Positions 1-6,818 of a stretch of 39,049 bases of DNA are shown piece after piece; position 1 is the stretch's first letter; each line of letters starts with the position of its first letter. The notes beneath the pieces are model-generated. The model was not told the DNA's origin and did no database searches. It saw nothing but the letters and a program-made list of their open reading frames with translations. The DNA comes from an uncultured Collinsella sp. (GTDB lineage Bacteria > Actinomycetota > Coriobacteriia > Coriobacteriales > Coriobacteriaceae), in assembly GCA_902470345.1 (NCBI GenBank), contig CABRGB010000012.1, positions 1 through 39,049 of the forward strand, written 5' to 3'. A program made the position numbers and the translations under genes.

Positions 1-375
1 CGACAGCTTTTGGCCGAGTGCCAGGCAAAGCACATCGACCTTTCCGCATTTCCTGCGGACTGGGCCGACCTGCAGGCGTTTTACACCTCGATCATGGACG
101 TGGGCAGCCACGGGTGCGTCTCGTTGAGTGACGCGGCAACGTGGTTTGGCATCGAGTTTGACGAGTCGACGGGGCACGCCCACAGCGCCCTGGCCGATGC
201 GCGCGTGACCGCCAAGTTGCTCAAGCAGGTGATGGACGAGGACTACCACGTGAGCCCGCGCGCCCAGGAGATCCGCCAGCGGTGGGGGATGGGCGATCGA
301 GCCCAGACGTGCCTTTCCAGCAAGTGCCCCGAGCTGGGCGACCTGCTGCTGAAGCTGAAAGCGGAAGGGAGGTAG
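1..375 (+). CDS. DEDDh-type 3'-5' exonuclease-fold protein, C-terminal part (start outside window)
   Basis: The reading frame is open from the first base, so the N-terminus lies upstream. The visible 124 residues carry a segment reading HSALADARVTAKLL (about bases 181-222). It resembles the last catalytic motif (H-x4-D) of DnaQ/polymerase III epsilon-like exonucleases, which remove nucleotides from DNA or RNA 3' ends with two metal ions. The first two acidic motifs must lie upstream and cannot be checked. The tail after base 240 is charged and may be an extra module. The gene converges on the next minus-strand gene with a gap of about 40 bases and no clear terminator. It could be a stand-alone exonuclease or the end of a larger DNA polymerase or helicase fusion. 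Confidence 0.65.
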   Translation, partial: RQLLAECQAKHIDLSAFPADWADLQAFYTSIMDVGSHGCVSLSDAATWFGIEFDESTGHAHSALADARVTAKLLKQVMDEDYHVSPRAQEIRQRWGMGDRAQTCLSSKCPELGDLLLKLKAEGR

Positions 376-417
376 GGGGCGTTAGCTGTCTGCGTGGCGC
401 GTGCCTGTCGCGTATCG

Positions 418-1653
418 CTACTCTTCCTGCTGCTTGGCAGGCAGGATGTAGACGTTCTCGGCGTCGACGGCAATCTGCGTGGGATGGTTGTAGAGGGTGT
501 CTACTTCCATTACGCTCTGCTTGAACGGCGCGACGTCGGGCGTCTTTGCCTGATGGAGCTTCTCGAGGAGTTTCTCGGATTGCCTGTCGTTGAACCTATC
601 GATATCTTCTCCTGCACCCTCGAGCGCCTCGTCGATGAGTGTATGGTCGCCAACGGGGGTTTTCGCGATGGCATGACCGAGCAACTTGCCAGCGGATGCA
701 ATACCGCCCAGCAGCGCCGAATCGACGGTGTCGGCAGCCCCCGCTTCGAGTGCGTTGTAGCAGTCGGTGTAGAGCTCGCGGTACGCGATCGAATCAGCCT
801 CGATCTTCGCGGTGGCGTCCGCGAGCTTTGCGGGCTCGAAGTTCTGAGCGAGCATGGGTTCGAGGAACAGCGAGAATGCGTGGATGTAGGTGGCGAGCTG
901 GCAGTCTTTGAGGTAGTCGAGAACCTTGTCGAGGCGCTTTTCCATGCCGTCTCGCACCTCGACGAGCCCTTTCTTTTTCAGATTCGACTGCGCCAGTGAG
1001 CGGAAGTGCTCTATGTCCTGCTCGGAGGCATGCTTGATGTCGATTACCTTCATATGGGCGCTGGTCATTTCGATGGCGTTGTTGTAGTAGAGACTGTAGC
1101 TGTTGAGGATGTCTGCAAGTGTCTTGAGGCTGCCGCGCATGTTGGCCTTGTCGCGCTGGCGCATGTAGTCGAACATTTCGTCGACGGACTCCTGGATGGA
1201 GTCGAGCTTTTGGTTTATCTGCGCGATTGCGGCTGCCATGAACAATGCCGTCGGGTCGTAGGGCACTTGAGTGACGCTCGTGGCGATATCGCCCTCGACT
1301 ACGTGGAGGCGCGCCTGCCCGAAGCCCTTGGTCGCATCGCGGTAGGATCCCATGAGGCCACTGCCGTCCTTGAACGATTGGAGTATCGACGGGTCAAGCG
1401 GATTGCCAAACTTATCGGTCGGCTGGAGTAGCATGGGCACGCTCACTGTGTTGGTGACGGTGCGGAACGTCGAGGGAAGTGAGGCGAGCGCTATGCCGAG
1501 CTGGGGGACTCGTTCGAGTGGGAGCTTGATGGCGCCGGAGACGTCCGCCCGCTCCTGAGTGAGCGCGAGGTGGATTTTGGTGGATGCGAGCTGTTTTGCC
1601 ACGAGTTCCTCACGGCCGCCGTCCATCGAGGGTTCGATCTCGTTGTCTGCCAT
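418..1653 (-). CDS. hypothetical, largely alpha-helical protein
   Basis: I do not recognise this 411-residue protein. The start at 1653 is chosen because AGGAG lies just upstream of that ATG; an in-frame ATG at 1689 has no comparable ribosome-binding site. No signal peptide is visible. The middle (about residues 165-290) is rich in charged, heptad-like segments and looks helical or coiled-coil. A short Gly/Ala-rich stretch, GGIASAGKLLGHAIA, follows at roughly residue 325 and could be a membrane-interacting hairpin. A helical soluble protein with one hydrophobic hairpin is compatible with pore-forming or tail-anchored families, but that is only a shape argument. It is followed on the same strand by no other gene and stands alone between the exonuclease and the surface protein. 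Confidence 0.7.
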   Translation of the reverse strand: MADNEIEPSMDGGREELVAKQLASTKIHLALTQERADVSGAIKLPLERVPQLGIALASLPSTFRTVTNTVSVPMLLQPTDKFGNPLDPSILQSFKDGSGLMGSYRDATKGFGQARLHVVEGDIATSVTQVPYDPTALFMAAAIAQINQKLDSIQESVDEMFDYMRQRDKANMRGSLKTLADILNSYSLYYNNAIEMTSAHMKVIDIKHASEQDIEHFRSLAQSNLKKKGLVEVRDGMEKRLDKVLDYLKDCQLATYIHAFSLFLEPMLAQNFEPAKLADATAKIEADSIAYRELYTDCYNALEAGAADTVDSALLGGIASAGKLLGHAIAKTPVGDHTLIDEALEGAGEDIDRFNDRQSEKLLEKLHQAKTPDVAPFKQSVMEVDTLYNHPTQIAVDAENVYILPAKQQEE

Positions 1654-1835
1654 AGTGTGCTCCTTGCTTGCGTTGATAGTCGTGGGCATTATCTCATCGC
1701 CTGGTGGCTTGCCAGAGCGGGGTAGAGACCGAGCGTCTGGCGAAACTCGTTAACTGATTGCATTTCAGCGGATTGGGTTGATTGTAAGAGAAGGACGGCT
1801 ATTCATCTGACCTTCCCAGTTGAGTTCGCTTTGAG

Positions 1836-3659
1836 CTACTGTTCGTGCCCACACTGCTTGGGCTCAAGCCTTCTCGCTGCCGTGAAGCAGGCCGTGGCCG
1901 CCATGGCTAATGCGATGCTGGCTATCCAAGCGGAGTCGCCGGTTGCGGCGAGCTTCGGTTCATCGGCTGTCGTGCGTCCCGACCTTTTTGTAGACGCCTC
2001 GTCGGCGTCCTTTTCAGGAGTGGCAGGATCACTTTTGTTGTCGCCGTGTGAATCTACGTCGGTCTTTCCGCTCGTCTGTCCCCCTTGGCCCTTTCCCTCC
2101 ACGGTGAAGGATGCATCGGTTGCCGTCCCGTCCTTCCAGACGGCCGTGATGGTGTGTCCGCCGGCGGCGAGCGTGTCCAGATAGGCCGGCCTGAGGTCGA
2201 TAATCGTGCTGCCCCTGGTTGCGGTGTAGTTCCCAGCGGAGACCTCAGTTCCGTCCACGAGGAGACGCGTGAACTCATCGAGAGGACCGCTGAAGCGGAA
2301 GGTCAGGCCGACCCCGCCGCCCTTTGAATACGCCTGCCCGTCGCCCTTGGTGGCGGCATACAGCGGGGCGGTCACGTCGAAGGTGACGTCCCCCGCGTCG
2401 TCGACATCAAAGGTCTGAACGTCTGCCTTGCCGTTACGCTCGGCGTAGGCGGAGCTGTAGACGAAGGACTCATGACCCGCCTTGTCGAGGACCGCGAGGG
2501 CATGGATCTCAAACGAGCCCATCGAGAGCGACGTGGGGAACTCGATTTCGATATAGCCCCTTGCCGCATCGTAGCTGCAGCTCAACGTTTTACGGGCCTT
2601 TGCAGAGTTCGGGTCCTCGACATAGCCGGGATCGCCGAGGATCGGGGAGACAGACTTCACGCCGTCCGCGTCGCCTACATTGCAATAGATGCGGAGGACC
2701 CCGCCGACGGGGACCCTCTTCGCGGAGATGGAAACGTTCGAGACCGCGGGCGGGTTCCGGTCGATCGCGCTGCCGGTCACCTCGAAGCACAGCTCGCTCG
2801 GGTCGGCGACCGAGAAAGTCGCGCCCGAGATGCCGTTGGCCCTGGCGTAGGAACTCTCGTACATATCGGTCTCGAACCCTAGGCCATCGGTGACCGAAAG
2901 GCCGATCAGCCTGTGCCTTCCGATCCTATTGCTGTCGAATGTGAGGTCGAACCCGTCGATAGACGAGCCTCCGTGATAATAGGCCGACGAAACGGAGCAG
3001 CCGTCGTCCTTATCCTCCCAGCCCCGCTGCAGTATGGGGGAAACGGAGCGAACGCCGTCCGGGTCCGCGACGGACCAAGAGATGTGGAAGTCGGCGCCGG
3101 TCGCGACCTCCCTGCTCGAGAGCGACACGGAGGACACGGTCGGCGGGTTCTGGTCCGCGGGCCCCTCGGTCACCTCATAGACGAGGGGGCTGGTGGCGAA
3201 GGTCGGACAGTCGAGCCCCTTCTCCTCGGCATACGCCGCGTCGTAGACATCGGTAACCCATCCAAGGCTATCGGTCACGCCGAGGCCGATGATGCGATAC
3301 CTGCAGGGCTGGTCGCTCGGGGAGGTGGGGATATCGAAGCCCGCGGTCGTGTCGCCGGTCGACTGGAAGGCGAGACGGGAGCTGTTGCCTTGGCCCCCGT
3401 CATCGCTATCGACGACGACCTCGACTATCGGCGTGACTGACCGCACCCCATCGGGGTCGTCCACATCGTAGCCGACACGCAGCGTGGAGCCTGCCGTGAC
3501 GGCCGTTGCGGATATCGTCACGTTGGATATGCTGGGCGGGTTCGGGTCTGACGCGGCGAGGGCGGTTGAGGGCAAAGCCAGCGCTACGGCGGCGGACAAC
3601 GGGACGAGCAGGCTAAGTGCAAAGCGCCTGGGGAATTTCAAGGAGGGCATTGGCGGCAC
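1836..3659 (-). CDS. secreted Ig-repeat surface protein with LPxTG-like C-terminal anchor
   Basis: A 607-residue protein from a GTG start (GGAAG four bases upstream); an ATG three codons in (3650) is equally possible. The N-terminus has Arg residues, a hydrophobic core and an ALA-AS cleavage site near residue 35, a Sec signal peptide. Three related domains of about 130 residues follow, each opening with NPP-x-(V/I)-S-x-V and containing DPDGV(R/K)SV(S/T)PI, so they are internal repeats of an Ig-like fold. A fourth, different domain (LLVDGTEV...GSTIIDLRPAYLDTL) resembles the X2-like modules of Gram-positive surface proteins. A charged Asp/Lys/Glu/Thr linker leads to LAATGD, a hydrophobic stretch and a basic tail: a sortase signal with Ala in place of the usual Pro. 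Likely wall-attached adhesin or binding protein; the ligand is unknown. No sortase gene is in the window. Confidence 0.85.
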   Translation of the reverse strand: MPPMPSLKFPRRFALSLLVPLSAAVALALPSTALAASDPNPPSISNVTISATAVTAGSTLRVGYDVDDPDGVRSVTPIVEVVVDSDDGGQGNSSRLAFQSTGDTTAGFDIPTSPSDQPCRYRIIGLGVTDSLGWVTDVYDAAYAEEKGLDCPTFATSPLVYEVTEGPADQNPPTVSSVSLSSREVATGADFHISWSVADPDGVRSVSPILQRGWEDKDDGCSVSSAYYHGGSSIDGFDLTFDSNRIGRHRLIGLSVTDGLGFETDMYESSYARANGISGATFSVADPSELCFEVTGSAIDRNPPAVSNVSISAKRVPVGGVLRIYCNVGDADGVKSVSPILGDPGYVEDPNSAKARKTLSCSYDAARGYIEIEFPTSLSMGSFEIHALAVLDKAGHESFVYSSAYAERNGKADVQTFDVDDAGDVTFDVTAPLYAATKGDGQAYSKGGGVGLTFRFSGPLDEFTRLLVDGTEVSAGNYTATRGSTIIDLRPAYLDTLAAGGHTITAVWKDGTATDASFTVEGKGQGGQTSGKTDVDSHGDNKSDPATPEKDADEASTKRSGRTTADEPKLAATGDSAWIASIALAMAATACFTAARRLEPKQCGHEQ

Positions 3660-4399
3660 CGATCTTCCATAATTGCTGCAACGATACCAGTATATCTTTG
3701 GCCCACGTTAGCCAGATGTTCTTTCCGCGAACGGCTCGTTAGTTTAGAGACGGCATATGGACGCCTGTCTCGCCCAAGTTTCTCGTAAGGGCGATTATGA
3801 GGGCGTGAAGAGACTTTCTCGGAACAATCAATTGGGGATATCAAAGAAATGCTAGACGCCGCCCGATCGCTCAATGCCTTTGAGGTGAAATGCAGCGCAT
3901 CGGCTACGTTGTTGAGATCATTTATCGAGCGATACGTCATTCCAGCTGAGGCCACCGTCATGAGGCTTCTGTTCCTACACCCCTCCACAACCCCACGCGC
4001 GGCGCTCAACAGCTCATATTCCCCCTGGCTCCACTGGTGCAGCTCGGCGGCGTCGACGGCATCGCGACACAGATTCAGGAACACCCCGGCGCCCTCGCAG
4101 AAACACTTGCGGGCAAAGTCACCCGAGCCGCTTGCGATGCACGTGCCGTCTGCAAACAGCTCCCAACTCGACGGCTCGCGCGAGTCGTCTCCGAGCAACT
4201 TGATCTGCAACACATGCGGATTGCCAACAGCGCAGAGCTCTTCCTCGAGCTTCTGTACCGTAAAGCGCATCTGGTGGGAGAGGCTGCTCTTGACCATGGC
4301 CGAGGCATAGCCATTCGGCTCGTCCAGTAGATGCATTCGTTTTGGCTTGGCTGCCAGGTTGTGGAAGCTGCGCTCGCTGCGCACGGAGAAATTGTCCAT
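3638..4399 (-). CDS. hypothetical protein with doubtful C-terminal third
   Basis: Start at 4399 is set by AAAGGAG immediately upstream; the open frame continues further 5' but without such a site. The 253-residue product is not recognised. Residues 1 to about 175 look like a real cytoplasmic protein, with mixed composition and a plausible acidic helix (VQKLEEELCAV) followed by a strand-like segment (VLQIKLLGDD). The last 75 residues change to a Ser/Arg-rich composition and run past the expected end into the first codons of the surface-protein gene, overlapping it by about 20 bases. That pattern suggests a frameshift or lost stop codon near base 3850, or an unusual native tail. The overlap could also give translational coupling to the surface protein. 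Confidence 0.5.
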   Translation of the reverse strand: MDNFSVRSERSFHNLAAKPKRMHLLDEPNGYASAMVKSSLSHQMRFTVQKLEEELCAVGNPHVLQIKLLGDDSREPSSWELFADGTCIASGSGDFARKCFCEGAGVFLNLCRDAVDAAELHQWSQGEYELLSAARGVVEGCRNRSLMTVASAGMTYRSINDLNNVADALHFTSKALSDRAASSISLISPIDCSEKVSSRPHNRPYEKLGRDRRPYAVSKLTSRSRKEHLANVGQRYTGIVAAIMEDRCRQCPP

Positions 4400-4548
4400 A
4401 CGGACTCCTTTCATCGATGTTGGCAGGGCCACCGCGCCTCTTGGCCGGTTGGCGTCGGGATCTTGGAGCCAACTCTCTACCCCGACTCTGGATAAAACGC
4501 GCCCACTCCTTGCGGGCACGATGGAGTCTATCAGCGCGCGCGGACAGA

Positions 4549-4592
4549 AATCAAGCGCCGCCTGCGAAATGATGTGCAGACGGCGCTTGATT
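4549..4592. terminator. strong hairpin, possible terminator of the upstream minus-strand gene
   Basis: A 12-bp perfect inverted repeat (arms AATCAAGCGCCG and its complement) continues after one mismatch with CTGC/GCAG, leaving a 10-base loop. On the minus strand it is followed by TTTCTGTCC, only a weak T tract, so factor-independent termination is plausible but not certain. It lies downstream of the gene ending at 4773 and upstream of the gene starting at 4399. Confidence 0.5.
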
Positions 4593-4617
4593 ACGCGGCA
4601 ATTATTCGGCAAACATC

Positions 4618-4732
4618 CGGAAAAGTGTCGAAATCAGCCGTATGAAAGTACGGAAAAAGTGTCAAATTCGAGCCGCCCAAATTACGGAAAAGTGTCGAAA
4701 TGGGCGCGTGGAAATCACGGAAAAGTGTAAAA
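4618..4732. repeat. array of four short direct repeats (iteron-like)
   Basis: Four copies of a 17-base motif CGGAAAAGTGTCGAAAT start at 4618, 4651, 4685 and 4718. Copy 2 has an extra A and lacks the G after GTC; copy 4 ends in GTAAAAC. Spacing is 33, 34 and 33 bases, about three helical turns, and the 16-17 base spacers differ from each other. The regular phasing suggests a protein-binding array on one DNA face. The spacers are too short for a CRISPR array. Confidence 0.75.
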
Positions 4733-4772
4733 CCGCACGTAAACAGGGGTGCGGCATAGCTTATGTTCCAAC

Positions 4773-5765
4773 CTAGCTGTTGGGGTCGCCCTTGAGGGTG
4801 TTGATGTCCAGGTACTGGTTGTCGTCCTCTTTTTGCTGCGTTGCCGATTCGGACGCAGTGGGGCCGCGGAACAGCTGGAATCCCTCAAACGCGATCACGC
4901 CGAGAAGAGCGATGATGAGGGCGATAAAGACAACTTTTGCCGCCTGCGAAAACTCCGAAAAGCGCGGCGGTTCTTCTTCGGTGTGGTAATCGGCAGCGCG
5001 CTCATCGTCGGTGCCGTGGGTATACGACGATGCCGAGGCTGCCTTTACGCTCGCTTGGTTGTAATCGGGAACGAGCGTGGCGGCAAACGGATCGCGAGAA
5101 TAGCCGCTCGACGTTTGGCCGTAATCCTCGGTTTCGATGCGGCCGGCGCGAGGTTGTTCGTTCGGGCGGTTGGCGTATGCTGCGGTGCTGTCGTATGCGG
5201 AGTCGCGTTTCTCGGCAGCCGCAAACAGGGGGTTTACCGGAATGTTGAGCGCCGGCATGCCGCCCGAGGTCTCGTCCAGATCTGCCGCTGCCCAGGAATC
5301 AAAGGCAAACTGGCGGTTGGAAAGATCATCCAGGTCCATGACGGGCGGCTCGAGCTCGGGCTCGGGAGCCGTGTATGCCGACTGCTGCGGGGCGGCGTGG
5401 CGAATCGTGCTGTCTGCCGTGGGGCGCTGTGCCGCTGCAGCGAGAAACGCCGCCGTCTCGGACGGATCGCTAGCAGGACGGGGTGCAGGGGCGGCTTTAC
5501 GCGTCGTCTGCACGATGGGACGGGTGGCAAAGTCGTCCGCGGGCACGGATGCCGACGCGGGCGTGGCGGAAGGTGCGGGCTTTGCACTTGTCGGGCGAAC
5601 CCCGCCGCCCATGAGTTCCTCGGCGGTCCAAGGGCGGTCGCTCATCACGTCGTCGAGGCTCAACGCAAACAGATCGTCTTCGCCCTCGTCAAACGCGCGT
5701 TTCGCATGCCTGGCGCCAGAAACGGTGCCTCCGCGGCCGTTGCGTGATGCGTTGCTCGACCCCAT
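4773..5765 (-). CDS. membrane-anchored protein with disordered N-terminal region
   Basis: A 330-residue protein of unknown function. The start at 5765 is supported by AAAGGA nine bases upstream; a further ATG at 5798 has no such site. The first roughly 270 residues are rich in Ala, Pro, Ser, Asp and Glu with no obvious fold. One hydrophobic segment (KVVFIALIIALLGVIAFEGF) near residues 275-295 should span the membrane once, followed by a short polar tail of about 35 residues. With no signal peptide, the long N-terminal part probably stays in the cytoplasm. Low-complexity acidic regions ahead of a single C-terminal membrane helix occur in actinobacterial envelope or division-associated proteins, but no family can be assigned. 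A TATAAT sits 36 bases upstream of the start. Confidence 0.75.
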   Translation of the reverse strand: MGSSNASRNGRGGTVSGARHAKRAFDEGEDDLFALSLDDVMSDRPWTAEELMGGGVRPTSAKPAPSATPASASVPADDFATRPIVQTTRKAAPAPRPASDPSETAAFLAAAAQRPTADSTIRHAAPQQSAYTAPEPELEPPVMDLDDLSNRQFAFDSWAAADLDETSGGMPALNIPVNPLFAAAEKRDSAYDSTAAYANRPNEQPRAGRIETEDYGQTSSGYSRDPFAATLVPDYNQASVKAASASSYTHGTDDERAADYHTEEEPPRFSEFSQAAKVVFIALIIALLGVIAFEGFQLFRGPTASESATQQKEDDNQYLDINTLKGDPNS

Positions 5766-5800
5766 CTTGTTCCATCCTTTCGAAATATTCGCATTCATCG

Positions 5801-5806
5801 ATTATA
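5801..5806 (-). promoter_or_regulatory. putative -10 element for the membrane-anchored protein gene
   Basis: On the minus strand this is a perfect TATAAT, 35-40 bases upstream of the chosen ATG at 5765. No good -35 hexamer is found at 16-18 bases spacing, so the call rests on the -10 match and position. Confidence 0.4.
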
Positions 5807-5887
5807 TGGAACTTGCCTTGCGGCCGACTCTCGGATTCGTGCATTCCAGAACTCGCGCCCAAAAGGGGAGGGGTGCAGGCGCGCTGA

Positions 5888-6541
5888 CTATTTGTCGCCG
5901 GCGGCAGCCTTTGCCTCGTTGAGGTAGCTATAGAAGCTGTACTTAGAGATGCCAAAGAACTCGCAGGCACGCTCGCTCGACTTGGAAATGAGGAAGGCGC
6001 CGCGACGGTCGAGGTAGCCAATGGCGCGGATGCGCTCATCTTTGGTCATGAGGGCGGCGGGCTTGCCCACGTACTGCTCGCACTCGCGCAGCAGATCCTC
6101 GAGCAGGTCGCCGATGTTTTTGGTGATGGGCTCGGGCTCGGTGTATCCCTTGTCGCCCGTGCCGGTGAGCGCGTCGAGCGAGCGCTCAAAAGCCTTCATG
6201 AGCGTAATGTCAAAGTTAATGCCCAAAATGCCGACGGGCTTGCCCTCGTCGTTGCGGATAAAGATGGTCGAGGACTTGAGCAGCTTGCCATCGGCGGTTT
6301 TGGTGAGGTATGGCTCGCGGTCGTGCACGTCGGCGGTGCCCTCGTGCATGGACTCAAGCACAATATGGCTGGGACCGTCACCTAGTTTGCGCCCGCTGAC
6401 GTGGCCGTTTTCGATCACTACGATGGAGTGGTCCACGTCCTCAGTCTCCAAGTCGTGGACGACGACTTCGCAGTTGGGGCCAAACTGGAGCGCCAGACCG
6501 TGTGCAAGGCGCTTGTAAAACTCAATCTGTGCGGGGGTCAT
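5888..6541 (-). CDS. YheO-type PAS/HTH transcriptional regulator
   Basis: A 217-residue protein matching the YheO/DauR regulator layout. The N-terminal half (about residues 1-120) is a PAS-like YheO sensory domain, with CEVVVHDLE, the SIVVIENGHVSGRKLGD stretch and LGINFDIT. The C-terminal 50 residues form a helix-turn-helix (ERACEFFGISKYSFYSYLNEAK). Family members such as E. coli DauR control amino-acid catabolic genes. It is divergent from the ygeX operon across a 277-bp region containing two identical palindromes, so it is the likely local regulator, possibly sensing a purine- or diaminopropionate-derived compound. The effector is inferred, not seen. The start ATG at 6541 has only a weak upstream GAAGG. 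Confidence 0.85.
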   Translation of the reverse strand: MTPAQIEFYKRLAHGLALQFGPNCEVVVHDLETEDVDHSIVVIENGHVSGRKLGDGPSHIVLESMHEGTADVHDREPYLTKTADGKLLKSSTIFIRNDEGKPVGILGINFDITLMKAFERSLDALTGTGDKGYTEPEPITKNIGDLLEDLLRECEQYVGKPAALMTKDERIRAIGYLDRRGAFLISKSSERACEFFGISKYSFYSYLNEAKAAAGDK

Positions 6542-6660
6542 GGGTGCCTTCCTAAAAATTAGTTTGGGCTCACTTTGCCATAAACCCCACTTGTTCGCAA
6601 ATAACGAAAGCGTCGCTGCGTTATGTAACCGTTCGTCGGCGAAAAGGTACCGATTACGGC

Positions 6661-6675
6661 AACAAACAATTTGTT
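6661..6675. promoter_or_regulatory. putative operator, palindrome copy 1
   Basis: AACAAACAATTTGTT is a perfect 6-bp dyad (AACAAA/TTTGTT) around a 3-base centre. An identical dyad lies 51 bp downstream. Position between divergent regulator and target genes is typical for an operator. Confidence 0.65.
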
Positions 6676-6711
6676 AGGTTTGCCAATCAAAAAGTGTGAT
6701 AGAACAGTGCT

Positions 6712-6726
6712 AACAAACTTTTTGTT
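6712..6726. promoter_or_regulatory. putative operator, palindrome copy 2
   Basis: AACAAACTTTTTGTT has the same AACAAA/TTTGTT arms as copy 1 with a different 3-base centre. That the arms are conserved while the centre varies favours binding by a dimer. Centre-to-centre distance to copy 1 is 51 bp, about five helical turns, so both sites face the same side of the DNA. Confidence 0.65.
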
Positions 6727-6818
6727 TGGCATCCACATAAAAGTTCAGTCGCATGAATGGGAATGGGCTGAAACGCGTATGCGGGGGCCGGCAAGAGAGG
6801 ACTTAAGGAGTTCACCGT

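Larger units (their letters stand above)
4400..4772. other. 373-bp intergenic region with hairpin and iteron-like array
   Basis: This stretch separates the end of the membrane-anchored protein gene (stop at 4773) from the start of the next minus-strand gene (4399). It holds a long inverted repeat (4549-4592) and four short direct repeats (4618-4732), described separately. I see no gene here: plus-strand open frames across it have no ribosome-binding site and run through the repeats. Confidence 0.7.
6542..6818. promoter_or_regulatory. divergent control region between regulator and ygeX operon
   Basis: This 277-bp spacer must hold promoters for both the YheO-type gene and the ygeX operon. Its centre (about 6590-6745) is distinctly AT-rich against the GC-rich surroundings and contains two identical 15-bp palindromes. 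TTGCCA at 6680-6685 resembles a -35 element but I could not pair it with a convincing -10. AAGGAG just before 6819 is the ygeX ribosome-binding site. Confidence 0.6.

Noticed and set aside
394..999. Plus-strand open frame opposite the helical protein gene
   Set aside because: It lacks a ribosome-binding site and is the shadow of the minus-strand gene, which has a clear AGGAG and a protein-like composition.
4618..4732. CRISPR array
   Set aside because: Repeats are 17 bases, spacers only 16-17 bases, the repeats are imperfect, and no cas gene is present.
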